A DNA stretch of 37,558 nucleotides from assembly GCA_003194525.1 (NCBI GenBank), contig NBIV01000618.1, forward strand, positions 1 to 37,558, in the 5' to 3' direction. Positions 27,952 to 37,558 of the stretch are shown here, piece by piece. Source of the stretch: Gracilariopsis chorda. Its lineage: Eukaryota; Rhodophyta; Florideophyceae; Gracilariales; Gracilariaceae. Each line of letters begins with the position of its first letter. Position 1 is the first letter of the stretch. The notes beneath the pieces were generated by a model that was not told the origin of the DNA, did not search any database, and saw only the letters and a list, made by a program, of their open reading frames with translations. Both the position numbers and the translations under genes were made by a program.

Positions 27952-28685
27952 TGTTGAAGTGTTGAACTCTACAAGTGGTCGAGTGCCTGGCCAACCCCCA
28001 CAGAAGGTGTCAGCTTGGTCCAAAACCAAACCTTCAGGGGACGATGGGCATTTTTGGAGCCCCTCGCTCCAAAAGCGCATATGCGCCTCTGCTCAAACCC
28101 AACGTGAAACGGCAATGTGATTGGCTACTGCAAAATGCTATATGCATTGTAACCGTACAAAGTGTTATGGAGTGTATGGTACTGGAATGCGGATATGCAG
28201 AAGTGGAGCAATGTGGTTGGTCCAAGTGTGCGCGCAGTAGACGGTTGTGCTGCAATGCCGAAGATGCGAATGGGAGCTGTATTGGGTGATTTGGGACAAT
28301 GTGCGTTTGCGGGCTGCGCGGAGGGGTTGGAGTGCAAGGATGGTAGTTGTTGATTTTTTAGAGCTGGTTCCAGATCAAGGGACTGGCAATGGATTTGCCG
28401 CATTGATTGATTTAGTTATTTGAAATTGTGACCCTCTAGATTGTGTGCGCGTTTCGTGTACACCTGCACACACGAATAACGTGTAGTGTAATGGTGCAAC
28501 CACCGCCGTCGCTTGCTGCGACGACGGTGAAGTGTGTGCGGTAGGGTATATGTAGATTGGCTTTGCCTGCTGTCGAGTAAACTGGTCGACTAAGGGCTGA
28601 CAACCTTCCTTGTTTTATTTTCTTGTTTATTCTTCCTCCGTTGTTTCTTCCCTTTTGTTTTCATAACCCGCGTGCGTTGCAAACA
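27952..28685 (+). repeat. Family-2 LTR between F2a and F2b
   Basis: 734 bp, TGTTGAAG...GCAAACA. It is followed at once by a new PBS, so it serves as 3' LTR of F2a and 5' LTR of F2b. A few single-base indels separate it from the 733-bp copy at 34535. Confidence 0.94.
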
Positions 28686-28703
28686 GGTTATGGGCCCAGA
28701 GCG
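28686..28703 (+). other. Primer-binding site of F2b
   Basis: GGTTATGGGCCCAGAGCG starts at the first base after the LTR. Confidence 0.85.
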
Positions 28704-29478
28704 TCGACTTTTTGCAGACGTCGCGCTCTACTAATATCTCTTTGGATTCTACGAAGACTGGTTTTTTCTTTCGCGCAGGTACGCGTTGCGTTGCGAGCGA
28801 GCGAATCTTGTGGAAGTCGAGTGGCAGTGGTTGAAAGTAGGCAAAGCGTTCAGAGACACCTTCTCTGGTAAGCCGACCTGCGCCTGTTCCGATCCCTGCT
28901 TCTTTGCTTCAGCGCACAAGGAAGACCGCGCTATTTTCGGGCAAGCGCACTAGAAAGGGGTTAACTGGTGAAAGCTTATCGCGTCAGCTACTAGCCTCCT
29001 TGGACGTCTCGTACGGATTGTAAAAAGCCCCTCGCTCTGAAGTGCGCAGAGCAGGATTGGTCGCAGAATCCGCATCTCACCTGGAGAGAGTTACCAGGAA
29101 CCAGAGGATTCGGACCTCTAGGGTAGCGGGGATAGTATCTCCTGCCAGTGCGCCCGTCTTAAGAAGTTTTATTTCTGTCCAGGCTCGTATCAGTACGTCC
29201 TGTGAGTAAACTCCGGGCGTTGAGTACCCGAACTCTGCCTGTGATCGCGTACGAGACGCGTCTCGACAAGCGTAGTAGACTTGGTTACACGGTCTCCGCT
29301 GAAGTTTTCGATGTTGAGTGTTTGAGATTCTTCTCCGCTACAGTTTTTTCTGGTTCTTTGTGTAACAGAACCCTGGAAATCCCTCTTTTAGCTTCAATAC
29401 ATTGCGTGGATATCACTACATTTGGCATCTACATAGTTGCTTTTGTTGCTTTTCTTTGGTTCTAGTCCCGTAGGAACC
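28686..29478 (+). other. Family-2 leader, second copy
   Basis: 793 bp, near-identical to 22049-22835 but with several extra single bases in runs (for example TTTTTT near 28762, AAAAA near 29022, AAA near 28955). It contains hairpins A to C and palindrome D at 29252-29265. Confidence 0.85.
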
Positions 29479-31225
29479 ATGTCCGACTCCGAAGTTGAAA
29501 CGGAATCCACATCTGGAATGAAAATTCCTCGTTTCCATGGTAAGCGTGGTGATGATTATATGCTGTGGCGTCACCGTCTCCGTGCTGCATGCCGTATTAA
29601 TGGTGTCTGGAATGTCGCGAATCCCTTGGGTTCAATCTACCACAGATATTTCAACTCAAGACACAACTACCGCAGGTAGTGGCACTGAAATAGCAACTCC
29701 CGTATCATTGCGAAACGAGAAAAGGCTTGTGGTATCATCATCTGTGCTCTTGGTGATGCTCCATTACGCGTAGTCATGGACGTGGATGATGATCCTGCAC
29801 GTATGTTGCAACTCTTGGATGGACGTTATGCCTCCAATAGGACTGTATCTAGAATTGCAGTGCAGACACGATTGTTCCGAATGTCGTACAGCGGTGAGAA
29901 CATGTCCAGCTATGTGGATCAATACACGGCATTGTTCGCTCAGTTAGACCGTATGGGCAAGGATGCTGCTATACCGGAGTCTCAACAGGCACCTATGCTA
30001 CTTGCTTCCATTGATCCGAACAGTTCGTTGGAGTCCATGGCTGCTGCACTCCGTACCAAGGACATATCGGAACTGACTTGGGACTATGTGGCAACCACTT
30101 TGATCGATGAGTACAATGCTCGTCTGGTCAGTTCTTCTAGTTCTGGACGTACGCGAAGACGAAAGAAGAACAGAAGCAAAGGTTCTGGTGGTTCACGTGT
30201 GTCCCAATACTCCAGTCACACTCACATCAGGGATGGAAGTGACTCTGATGATCGGCCAAGTACAACTGGTAGAGCATACGTGGTGTCCAGTAACCGGACT
30301 TATCACTGTGAATTCTGTGATCGTGATGGTCACACAAAGGACAGATGCCATGTGAATCCCGATAACCCAGATAATCACTTACCCAAAAGCATCCTGGACA
30401 AGCTTAACATCAATCGAAGAGCAAATCTGGGGCGTCCAAGTCTTGCAATAAACCGGCTGGTAGTTCATCAAAGATTGAGGTATGTGTATGGCACTGGAAA
30501 AGTCTTTCCATCGTACCTCCCGACAGTTGTGATATGGACACCTATGCCGATAGTGGTGCTACATCACACTTTTTTCGATTCGGTGTCTGCGTTTATTCCC
30601 GAGTCTTTGCACAACGTAGAAACTCGAACCATCATGCTTGCCGACAATACTGAAGTATGTGCAACGCAGCGGGGTGACATAGTATTGCATTTGAGTACGC
30701 AAACCTACGATTGACTGATGTCCTGTTTCGTTCCAGAACTGGAATACAATTTGGTGTCCATAGGATGCTTGGCGGACAAGGCATTGAATCTTTCTTTCGC
30801 CTCAAGTGAAGTTCGTCTCACCTTGGACAATGGGTTTGTAGTCGGCAGTGGCCATCGCGATCGACGCTCGGGGTTGTACACCTTACCCGATCCGATATTG
30901 CAAGGTACCAAACCAACCCCATCCTCGTCACCAACTAGTGGAGATCATTGCATGAAGACATCGGAGTCCAGTATTGCTAATCTATGGCATCGGCGACTTG
31001 CCCACATCAATGCGCGCGACCTCCAGTCAGTTTACAAACATGCTGAAGGGGTGCCGAAGATGTCGGGAATGGAGGAGATATGCCGCCCGTGTATGCTTGG
31101 TAAGGCACATAAACTTCCGTTCCCTGGCAAATACGACCGAGCATCAGCCGTAGGTGAGGTGGTACACTCCGATATACTAGGGCCCCTTGTACCTTCATTC
31201 CACAAAAGTTTCAATATGCCTCTAC

Positions 31226-32002
31226 TGTTGAGAGTTGAAAGGAAGTTGAGGGGATGGAAGGGAAGTTCGGCCAGCTCTAGCTTGGATTTACTTGGAGGTC
31301 CTTCAGGCACATCTTATATACCACTCTAAACTCGAATTGCGCGGGAACACCAACTACAAGTAAAACCTAAACCACTAAGCAGGGACACTCAATACTACCA
31401 ATCATCATCTAACATGACATAGCCAGCTCAGCACAACCTCATTACACCAACGCACACCAACGCACCAATGTTCTGTAATAGTTACGTGCATACACATGAC
31501 CATGACAAGGCACAAATTCACGACTCCAACACACGCCAGCACATGCCAACACATCACGGTAAGTCAACACGTCACGGTAAGTCGCACGTAACCTGTGGTG
31601 TTAGTGCCATGTCATCATGTGGGCAATGCACACAACACCCACGTCATCAATATACCCGTGAATGTGTAAACCTGTTGACAGTGCATGCGCACCTTACCAT
31701 TGTACCAACACTGCTGTACCACTTGTACCAGGTGTCAACCACCTCATCAGTATCCCTGCACACAACGTACACTGTGACCACTGTAGTAGCTGGACACGTG
31801 GGTGTGTCCAACCGATCCAGTTATGCCATACCACTTGTACGCACCACGTTGCATATGTACACTTGCAGTAGCCAATCAGAAGCCAGTTTCACGTTGGGTT
31901 CGCGCACACGCGCATATGCGCTTTTGCAGAGGTACCCTCTAAAACAGCCATGCTCCCCGGAACATTTGGTTTTCAGTGACAGCACAGGTACTACTGCCAA
32001 CA
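31226..32002 (-). repeat. Family-3 solo LTR in the integrase region of F2b
   Basis: 777 bp, same orientation, site and TSD (TCTAC at 31221-31225 and 32003-32007) as the copy at 24584-25361. An identical insertion point means F2a and F2b descend from one interrupted copy. Confidence 0.9.
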
Positions 32003-34525
32003 TCTACCTTCCTTGACGAGCATTCAAGGTATGCACTCTTAGGCTTCATGACCCATAAAAGTGAAATTGCTGTTATTCGATGCAGTTGAGCACAGTTCCA
32101 GCACCATTGCGAAGTGCACTCGGATAATGGCCCAGGAGTATATGCGTTGCAGCTGAACCCTGCCAATCTTCAAGACACTTCTTTCTCTCCTCCGTATACT
32201 CCGGAACACAATGCAATAGCCGAGCGCATCAATCGCACTATGGAGGAAGCTGCTCGAGCTTTGCTCATACAGGCAAGTCTCCCAGAGTGCTTGTGGCCAT
32301 ACGCATTAAAGCACGTCATACATGTTCGCAATAGGGTTTATCACTCAGCAACTGGAAGCAGCCCTTACCTTTTGATGACTGGTTCAAAACCATCCTGAAG
32401 CATCAAAGTGTTTGGCGTTCGTGCTTAAGGAAACCGGATACCAAGTTCGAGTCTCGTGCACTTGAGGGAGTGTACTTGCAGACTCTTGAGCATGGTGTGT
32501 ATGATGTTTTAGTCAATGACAGTGATGAGATTCCACGCATTGTAAAGTCTCGGCATGTGACATTTGACGAGTCAAGTTCCCTGGGCACCATTTAAAAATG
32601 AGTGATGAAAGATGATACTTATGAATGCACAGATCACTCTGAAATCGATACTGAGAGTGGTAGTATGGTTTCTGTGGACACCCCATTCGACATTGAGAGT
32701 GATACGGAACATATTGAATCCACTCCTATACCAACGGCACAGAGCATTGAAAGCGGTACCGATCATGAGATGATAGCGAGCATACTTGGTGACGATTCGG
32801 ACCCAGTTGTGGTGGCATGCCCCAAGTGCTAGTCAACATACTTCGGACACTGATGTCTTACCGGAATCTGAGCCAGAACCACGCTATCCTCGCCGTACAC
32901 GACGTGCACCAGCTAAGTGGTGGTACATGGCCGGTAGTGCAACGTCACAAATGGATATTGCTACCAGTGATGAAACCTACTCTGGGCGAAGCACTGTCTG
33001 CCACACCACTTGAGCAGAGCCTTTGGAAGGGTGCCATTGATGAAGAACTGACATCTCTGGAGGAGAAGAACACTTGGGAGGAGGATGAATCACCTGCCTC
33101 TCAGCCTCTTCCTACTCATGTCATTCTAAAACGTAAAGCGCGATGCCAAAGGATCAGTTGAGAGATTTAAGGCTAGGGTTGTGGCTGGTGGCAATCACCA
33201 GACATACGGGCAGAACTACATGGAGACATATGCGCCAGTAGTGCCATTTAGCCTGGTCCGCATGTTCCTGTACGTCGCACTTTGTCTTCAGATGTATGTG
33301 GCTCAAGTAGATGTTAAGACTGCATTTCTCAACGGTGAGCTTAAAGAAGACGTGTGGGTGATGTCGCCGCGTGGTGTTCCTGGTCTGACCACAAAGTGCT
33401 ATAAGCTACTCAAGGCTACGGTTTGAAACAGGCTCATCTAGCATGGCACACCAAGTTCAAAGCAGACATGAAGAGGTTGGGTTTTGAGGAACCAGCGCAC
33501 CGTGCGTATTCAAGCGAAAGGTTGGAGATGGCATGTATGCCTACATACTCGTATATGTGGACGACATTCTGGTGTTCACGCCAACGCTGGGGCAACGGAC
33601 TACGGTGTTGGAGGAGCTCAAAACACTCTATGACCTCCGCATTGAGAACCGAATCACTCTGTACCTTGGCGTGGAGCTGTCATGGAAGATAGGTACAGCC
33701 GGACAACTCCTTGGTGTCAAGCTGGGACAGTCGCTGTATATTGAAAGTATACTTCGACGATTTGGTCTCCAGAACGCTAAGCCAGTACCTAGCCCTATGG
33801 TGGAGTGCTTCTTCACATCTCTAGCAATGGAGGAGGACAAATCACCAATGGATGTGCAGTTGTACCAGCAGATGATCGGGTCTCTGCTGTACTTGGCACT
33901 ACGTACTAGGTTGGATATACTTGCACCAGTTCTCATCCTGGCTCGTTTTCAGAGTGCTCCTACCGCTTGGTGTCACAAAGCAGTGAAGCGTGTGCTCAGG
34001 TACCTGTGTGGAACGCGACAGCATGGGCTATGCTACAGGCCTGGATCGCTAGATCTGCATGGTTTTGTGGACTCTGACTACGCTGGAGATACTACGAGTC
34101 GGAAGTCGATGTCCGGGTATATCGTTAAACTTGGGTCAGCAACCTGCTGGTATGGTGGTAGAAAAACAAGCGTCAGTTGCGCTATCCACTGGCGAGGCGG
34201 AGTACTATGCTCTGACTTTGGCTGCACAGGAAGTGGTATGGGTTGCTCGTGTGCTACGGGAATGCGGCTTCGACATGAAACCTTTGGTTCCTCTACACTC
34301 TGACAACCAGTGCGCATTGGAGTGGGCTGGGTGAAAGGGTGTCCTTCTAGTCGTGCTAAACACATTGATGTAAAGGTTCACTTTATCCGAGATCTCATGA
34401 GAGACAATGTGATTAGTGTTCAATACGTCCCAAGTGAGCTGAATGATGCCGATTTACTCACCAAGCCATTGTGACGTATGAGTGTTAATGCCATTCTCAA
34501 ACGGCTTGGTCTTGGACAGGAACTC

Positions 34526-34534
34526 GAGGAGGAG
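34526..34534 (+). other. Polypurine tract of F2b
   Basis: GAGGAGGAG lies directly before the LTR at 34535. Confidence 0.8.
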
Positions 34535-35267
34535 TGTTGAAGTGTTGAACTCTACAAGTGGTCGAGTGCCTGGCCAACCCCCACAGAAGGTGTCAGCTTG
34601 GTCCAAAACCAAACCTTCAGGGGACGATGGGCATTTTTGGAGCCCCTCGCTCCAAAAGCGCATATGCGCCTCTGCTCAAACCCAACGTGAAACGGCAATG
34701 TGATTGGCTACTGCAAAATGCTATATGCATTGTATACCGTACAAGTGTTATGGAGTGTATGGTACTGGAATGCGGATATGCAGAAGTGGAGCAATGTGGT
34801 TGGTCCAAGTGTGCGCGCAGTAGACGGTTGTGCTGCAATGCCGAAGATGCGAATGGGAGCTGTATTGGGTGATTTGGGACAATGTGCGTTTGCGGGCTGC
34901 GCGGAGGGGTTGGAGTGCAAGGATGGTAATTGTTGATTTTTTAGAGCTGGTTCCAGATCAAGGGACTGGCAATGGATTTGCCGCATTGATTGATTTAGTT
35001 ATTTGAAATTGTGACCCTCTAGATTGTGTGCGCGTTTCGTGTACACCTGCACACACGAATAACGTGTAGTGTAATGGTGCAACCACCGCCGTCGCTTGCT
35101 GCGACGACGGTGAAGTGTGTGCGGTAGGGTATATGTAGATTGGCTTTGCCTGCTGTCGAGTAAACTGGTCGACTAAGGCTGACAACCTTCCTTGTTTTAT
35201 TTTCTTGTTTCTTCTTCCTCCCGTTGTTTCTTCCCTTTTGTTTTCATAACCCGCGTGCGTTGCAACA
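34535..35267 (+). repeat. Family-2 LTR between F2b and F2c
   Basis: 733 bp, TGTTGAAG...GCAACA, followed by a PBS. It includes the 63-bp module (start about 34654) and the 12-pair hairpin at 35084-35112. Confidence 0.94.
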
Positions 35268-35285
35268 GGTTATGGGCCCAGAGCG
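35268..35285 (+). other. Primer-binding site of F2c
   Basis: GGTTATGGGCCCAGAGCG starts at the first base after the LTR. Confidence 0.85.
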
Positions 35286-36043
35286 TCGACTTTTTGCAGA
35301 CGTCGCGCTCTACTAATATCTCTTTGGATTCTACGAAGACTGGTTTTTCTTTCGCGCAGGTACGCGTTGCGTTGCGAGCGAGCGAATCTTGTGGAAGTCG
35401 AGTGGCAGTGGTGAAAGTAGGCAAAGCGTTCAGAGACACCTTCTCTGGTAAGCCGACCTGCGCCTGTTCCGATCCCTGCTTCTTTGCTTCAGCGCACAAG
35501 GAAGACCGCGCTATTTTCGGGCAAGCGACTAGAAGGGGTTAACTGGTGAAAGCTTATCGCGTCAGCTACTAGCCTCCCTTGGACGTCGTACGGATTGTAA
35601 AGCCCCTCGCTCTGAAGTGCGCAGAGCAGGATTGGTCGCAGAATCCGCATCTCACCTGGAGAGAGTTACCAGGAACCAGAGGATTCGGACCTCTAGGGTA
35701 GCGGGGATAGTATCTCCTGCCAGTGCGCCCGTCTTAAGAAGTTTTATTTCTGTCCAGGCTCGTATCAGTACGTGTGAGTAAACTCCGGGCGTTGAGTACC
35801 CGAACTCTGCCTGTGATCGCGTACGAGACGCGTCTCGACAAGCGTAGTAGACTTGGTTACACGGTCTCCGCTGAAGTTTTCGATGTTGAGTGTTTGAGAT
35901 TCTTCTCCGCTACAGTTTTTCTGGTTCTTTGTGTAACAGAACCCTGGAAATCCCTCTTTTAGCTTCAATACATTGCGTGGATATCACTACATTTGGCATC
36001 TACATAGTTGCTTTTTTTCTTTGGTTCTAGTCCCGTAGGAACC
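35268..36043 (+). other. Family-2 leader, third copy
   Basis: 776 bp, near-identical to the other two, with small losses near 35586, 35773 and 36014. Palindrome D is at 35824-35837. Confidence 0.85.
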
Positions 36044-37558
36044 ATGTCCGACTCCGAAGTTGAAACGGAATCCACATCTGGAATGAAAATTCCTCGTTTC
36101 CATGGTAAGCGTGGTGATGATTATATGCTGTGGCGTCACCGTCTCCGTGCTGCATGCCGTATTAATGGTGTCTGGAATGTCGCGAATCCCTCTGGGGTTC
36201 AATCTACCACAGATATTTCAACTCAAGACACAACTACCGCAGGTAGTGGCACTGAAATAGCAACTCCCCGTATCATTGCGAAACGAGAAAAGGCTTGTGG
36301 TATCATCATCTGTGCTCTTGGTGATGCTCCATTACGCGTAGTCATGGACGTGGATGATGATCCTGCACGTATGTTGCAACTCTTGGATGGACGTTATGCC
36401 TCCAATAGGACTGTATCTAGAATTGCAGTGCAGACACGATTGTTCCGAATGTCGTACAGCGGTGAGAACATGTCCAGCTATGTGGATCAATACACGGCAT
36501 TGTTCGCTCAGTTAGACCGTATGGGCAAGGATGCTGCTATACCGGAGTCTCACAAGGCACCTATGCTACTTGCTTCCATTGATCCGAACAGTTCGTTGGA
36601 GTCCATGGCTGCTGCACTCCGTACCAAGGACATATCGGAACTGACTTGGGACTATGTGGCAACCACTTTGATCGATGAGTACAATGCTCGTCTGGTCAGT
36701 TCTTCTAGTTCTGGACGTACGCGAAGACGAAAGAAGAACAGAAGCAAAGGTTCTGGTGGTTCACGTGTGTCCCAATACTCCAGTCACACTCACATCAGGG
36801 ATGGAAGTGACTCTGATGATCGGCCAAGTACAACTGGTAGAGCATACGTGGTGTCCAGTAACCGGACTTATCACTGTGAATTCTGTGATCGTGATGTCAC
36901 ACAAAGGACAGATGCCATGTGAATCCCGATAACCCAGATAATCACTTACCCAAAAGCATCCTGGACAAGCTTAACATCAAATCGAAGAGCAAATCTGGGG
37001 CGTCCAAGTCTTGCAATAAACCGGCTGGTAGTTCATCAAAGATTGAGGTATGTGGTATGGCACTGGAAAAGTCTTCCATCGTACCTCCCGACAGTTTGTG
37101 ATATGGACACCTATGCCGATAGTGGTGCTACATCACACTTTTTCGATTCGGTGTCTGCGTTTATTCCCGAGTCTTTGCACAACGTAGAAACTCGAACCAT
37201 CATGCTTGCCGACAATACTGAAGTATGTGCAACGCAGCGGGGTGACATAGTATTGCCATTTGAGTACGCAAACCTACGATTGACTGATGTCCTGTTCGTT
37301 CCAGAACTGGAATACAAAATTTGTTGTCCATAGGATGCTTGGCGGACAAGGGCATTGAATCTTCTTTCGCTCAAGTGAAGTTCGTCTCACCTTGGACAAT
37401 GGGTTTGTAGTCGGCAGTGGCCATCGCGATCGACGCTCGGGGTTGTACACCTTACCCGATCCGATATTGCAAGGTACCAAACCAACCCCATCCTCGTCAC
37501 CAACTAGTGGAGATCATTGCATGAAGACATCGGAGTCCAGTATTGCTAATCTATGGCA
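36044..37558 (+). pseudogene. Gag-pol of F2c, partial and frameshifted
   Basis: It reads from MSDSEVE at 36044 through gag to the CCHC knuckle, where one G is missing near 36895 (GATGTC for GATGGTC) and shifts the frame. The frame is broken again by an extra T near 37096, just before the protease motif DSGAT (about 37118), and by changes near 37318-37324 and 37362. The sequence ends inside LWHRR of the integrase zinc domain. None of these indels is shared with F2a or F2b, so they are either very recent or errors of the assembly. Confidence 0.88.

Larger units (their letters stand above)
22836..27957 (+). pseudogene. Gag-pol of F2a, frameshifted and split by a solo LTR
   Basis: Gag and protease read cleanly from the ATG at 22836 (MSDSEVE, homologous to family 1) to about 24110. 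The CCHC knuckle is at codons 278-291 (FCDRDGHTKDRC) and the protease motif DSGAT starts at codon 359. The first break is loss of one T near 24111; further single-base losses follow near 24495, 24541, 26532 and 26801, and more between 27050 and 27720. A 778-bp family-3 LTR with its TSD separates the first integrase Asp (HSDILGP) from the rest. YVDD of RT is present at 26976-26987. The copy ends TGT TGA inside the next LTR. An upstream in-frame ATG at 22794 would add 14 residues but lacks homology, so I prefer 22836. It cannot make a working polyprotein. The small indels are private to this copy; the LTR insertion is shared with F2b. Confidence 0.9.
21401..28685 (+). mobile_element. Family-2 copia element F2a
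   Basis: It consists of its split 5' LTR (6609-6693 plus 21401-22048), leader, broken gag-pol with a family-3 solo LTR in integrase, and an LTR at 27952-28685 that is shared with the next tandem copy. The repeat period is about 6.6 kb. Removing the solo LTR and one TSD leaves a full-length element of about 6.6 kb, close to family 1. Confidence 0.88.
29479..34540 (+). pseudogene. Gag-pol of F2b, heavily frameshifted and split by a solo LTR
   Basis: It has the same domain order as F2a. The start at 29479 (MSDSEVE) is by homology. Gag breaks early, near 29627 (CTTGGG for CTCTGGGG) and 29700, and again near 30413, 30487, 30505 and 30690. The central gag segment (29776-30400, with CCHC knuckle) is otherwise clear. 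Integrase holds the solo LTR at 31226-32002. From about 32070 to 32820 there are many small deletions relative to F2a, including loss of about 14 bases near 32104 and several near 32400 and 32595. RT carries YVDD at 33554-33565, in an open stretch from 33533. RNase H breaks near 34160 and 34331. The last codons TGT TGA lie in the 3' LTR. It is non-functional as read. Confidence 0.88.
27952..35267 (+). mobile_element. Family-2 copia element F2b
   Basis: This is the second unit of the head-to-tail array: LTR 27952-28685, leader, broken gag-pol with the same family-3 solo LTR, LTR 34535-35267. It shares its outer LTRs with F2a and F2c, so no TSD is expected between units. Confidence 0.88.
34535..37558 (+). 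mobile_element. Family-2 copia element F2c, cut by the window end
   Basis: This is the third unit of the array: LTR, leader, gag and the start of integrase. The window ends just at the integrase zinc domain, before the site where F2a and F2b carry the solo LTR, so whether F2c has it cannot be seen. Confidence 0.87.

Noticed and set aside
1..37558. Search for host genes, tRNA or rRNA genes, CRISPR arrays, or a novel non-retroelement system
   Set aside because: Every stretch is accounted for by LTR, leader or gag-pol sequence of copia elements. The tRNA-like match is the primer-binding site and not a tRNA gene. The 1,305-bp repeats are too long and of the wrong structure for CRISPR.

Overview
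This window is eukaryotic repeat DNA made entirely of Ty1/copia-type (Pseudoviridae-like) LTR retrotransposons inserted into one another. I found no host gene, tRNA, rRNA or CRISPR. The host cannot be named from the sequence. The elements are primed by an initiator-Met half-tRNA as in Drosophila copia, which occurs in several eukaryotic lineages. Many single-base homopolymer indels in some copies suggest a long-read assembly that is unevenly polished.

The layout has several nested levels, and three insertions are proved by 5-bp target-site duplications (TSDs). (1) 1-3942: 3' part of family-1 element E1, with broken gag-pol and its 3' LTR. (2) 3943-6608: a reverse-strand relic R (integrase to RNase H) that appears to be the host DNA of the nest. 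(3) 6609-6693 and 21401-22048: the two halves of one family-2 LTR, split by family-1 element E2 (6694-21395, TSD CTTCA). (4) E2 carries a second, complete family-1 element, E3 (9304-15999), in its leader (TSD CTCGT). An extra 1,305-bp LTR-plus-leader unit (7999-9303) lies beside it. With the insertion removed, E2 is 6,696 bp, exactly the length of E3. (5) 21401-37558: a head-to-tail family-2 array, LTR-interior-LTR-interior-LTR-interior (F2a, F2b, F2c). F2a and F2b both carry the same reverse-oriented family-3 solo LTR inside integrase, with TSD TCTAC.

E2 and E3 each have one uninterrupted 1,428-codon gag-pol ORF (gag with CCHC knuckle, protease, integrase, reverse transcriptase, RNase H). 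E3 keeps the YVDD catalytic box. E2 reads YVDE and is probably dead. All other coding copies are frameshifted. The polypurine tract is inside the coding sequence, and the gag-pol stop codon lies in the first six bases of the 3' LTR in both families.

The most interesting signals are non-coding. The family-1 and family-2 leaders share RNA hairpins with compensatory base changes, including a 14-base palindrome suitable for RNA dimerisation. Three LTR families that differ elsewhere share a 63-bp promoter-side module. The middle of R's reverse transcriptase is nearly identical to family 1 while its flanks are diverged, which suggests gene conversion.
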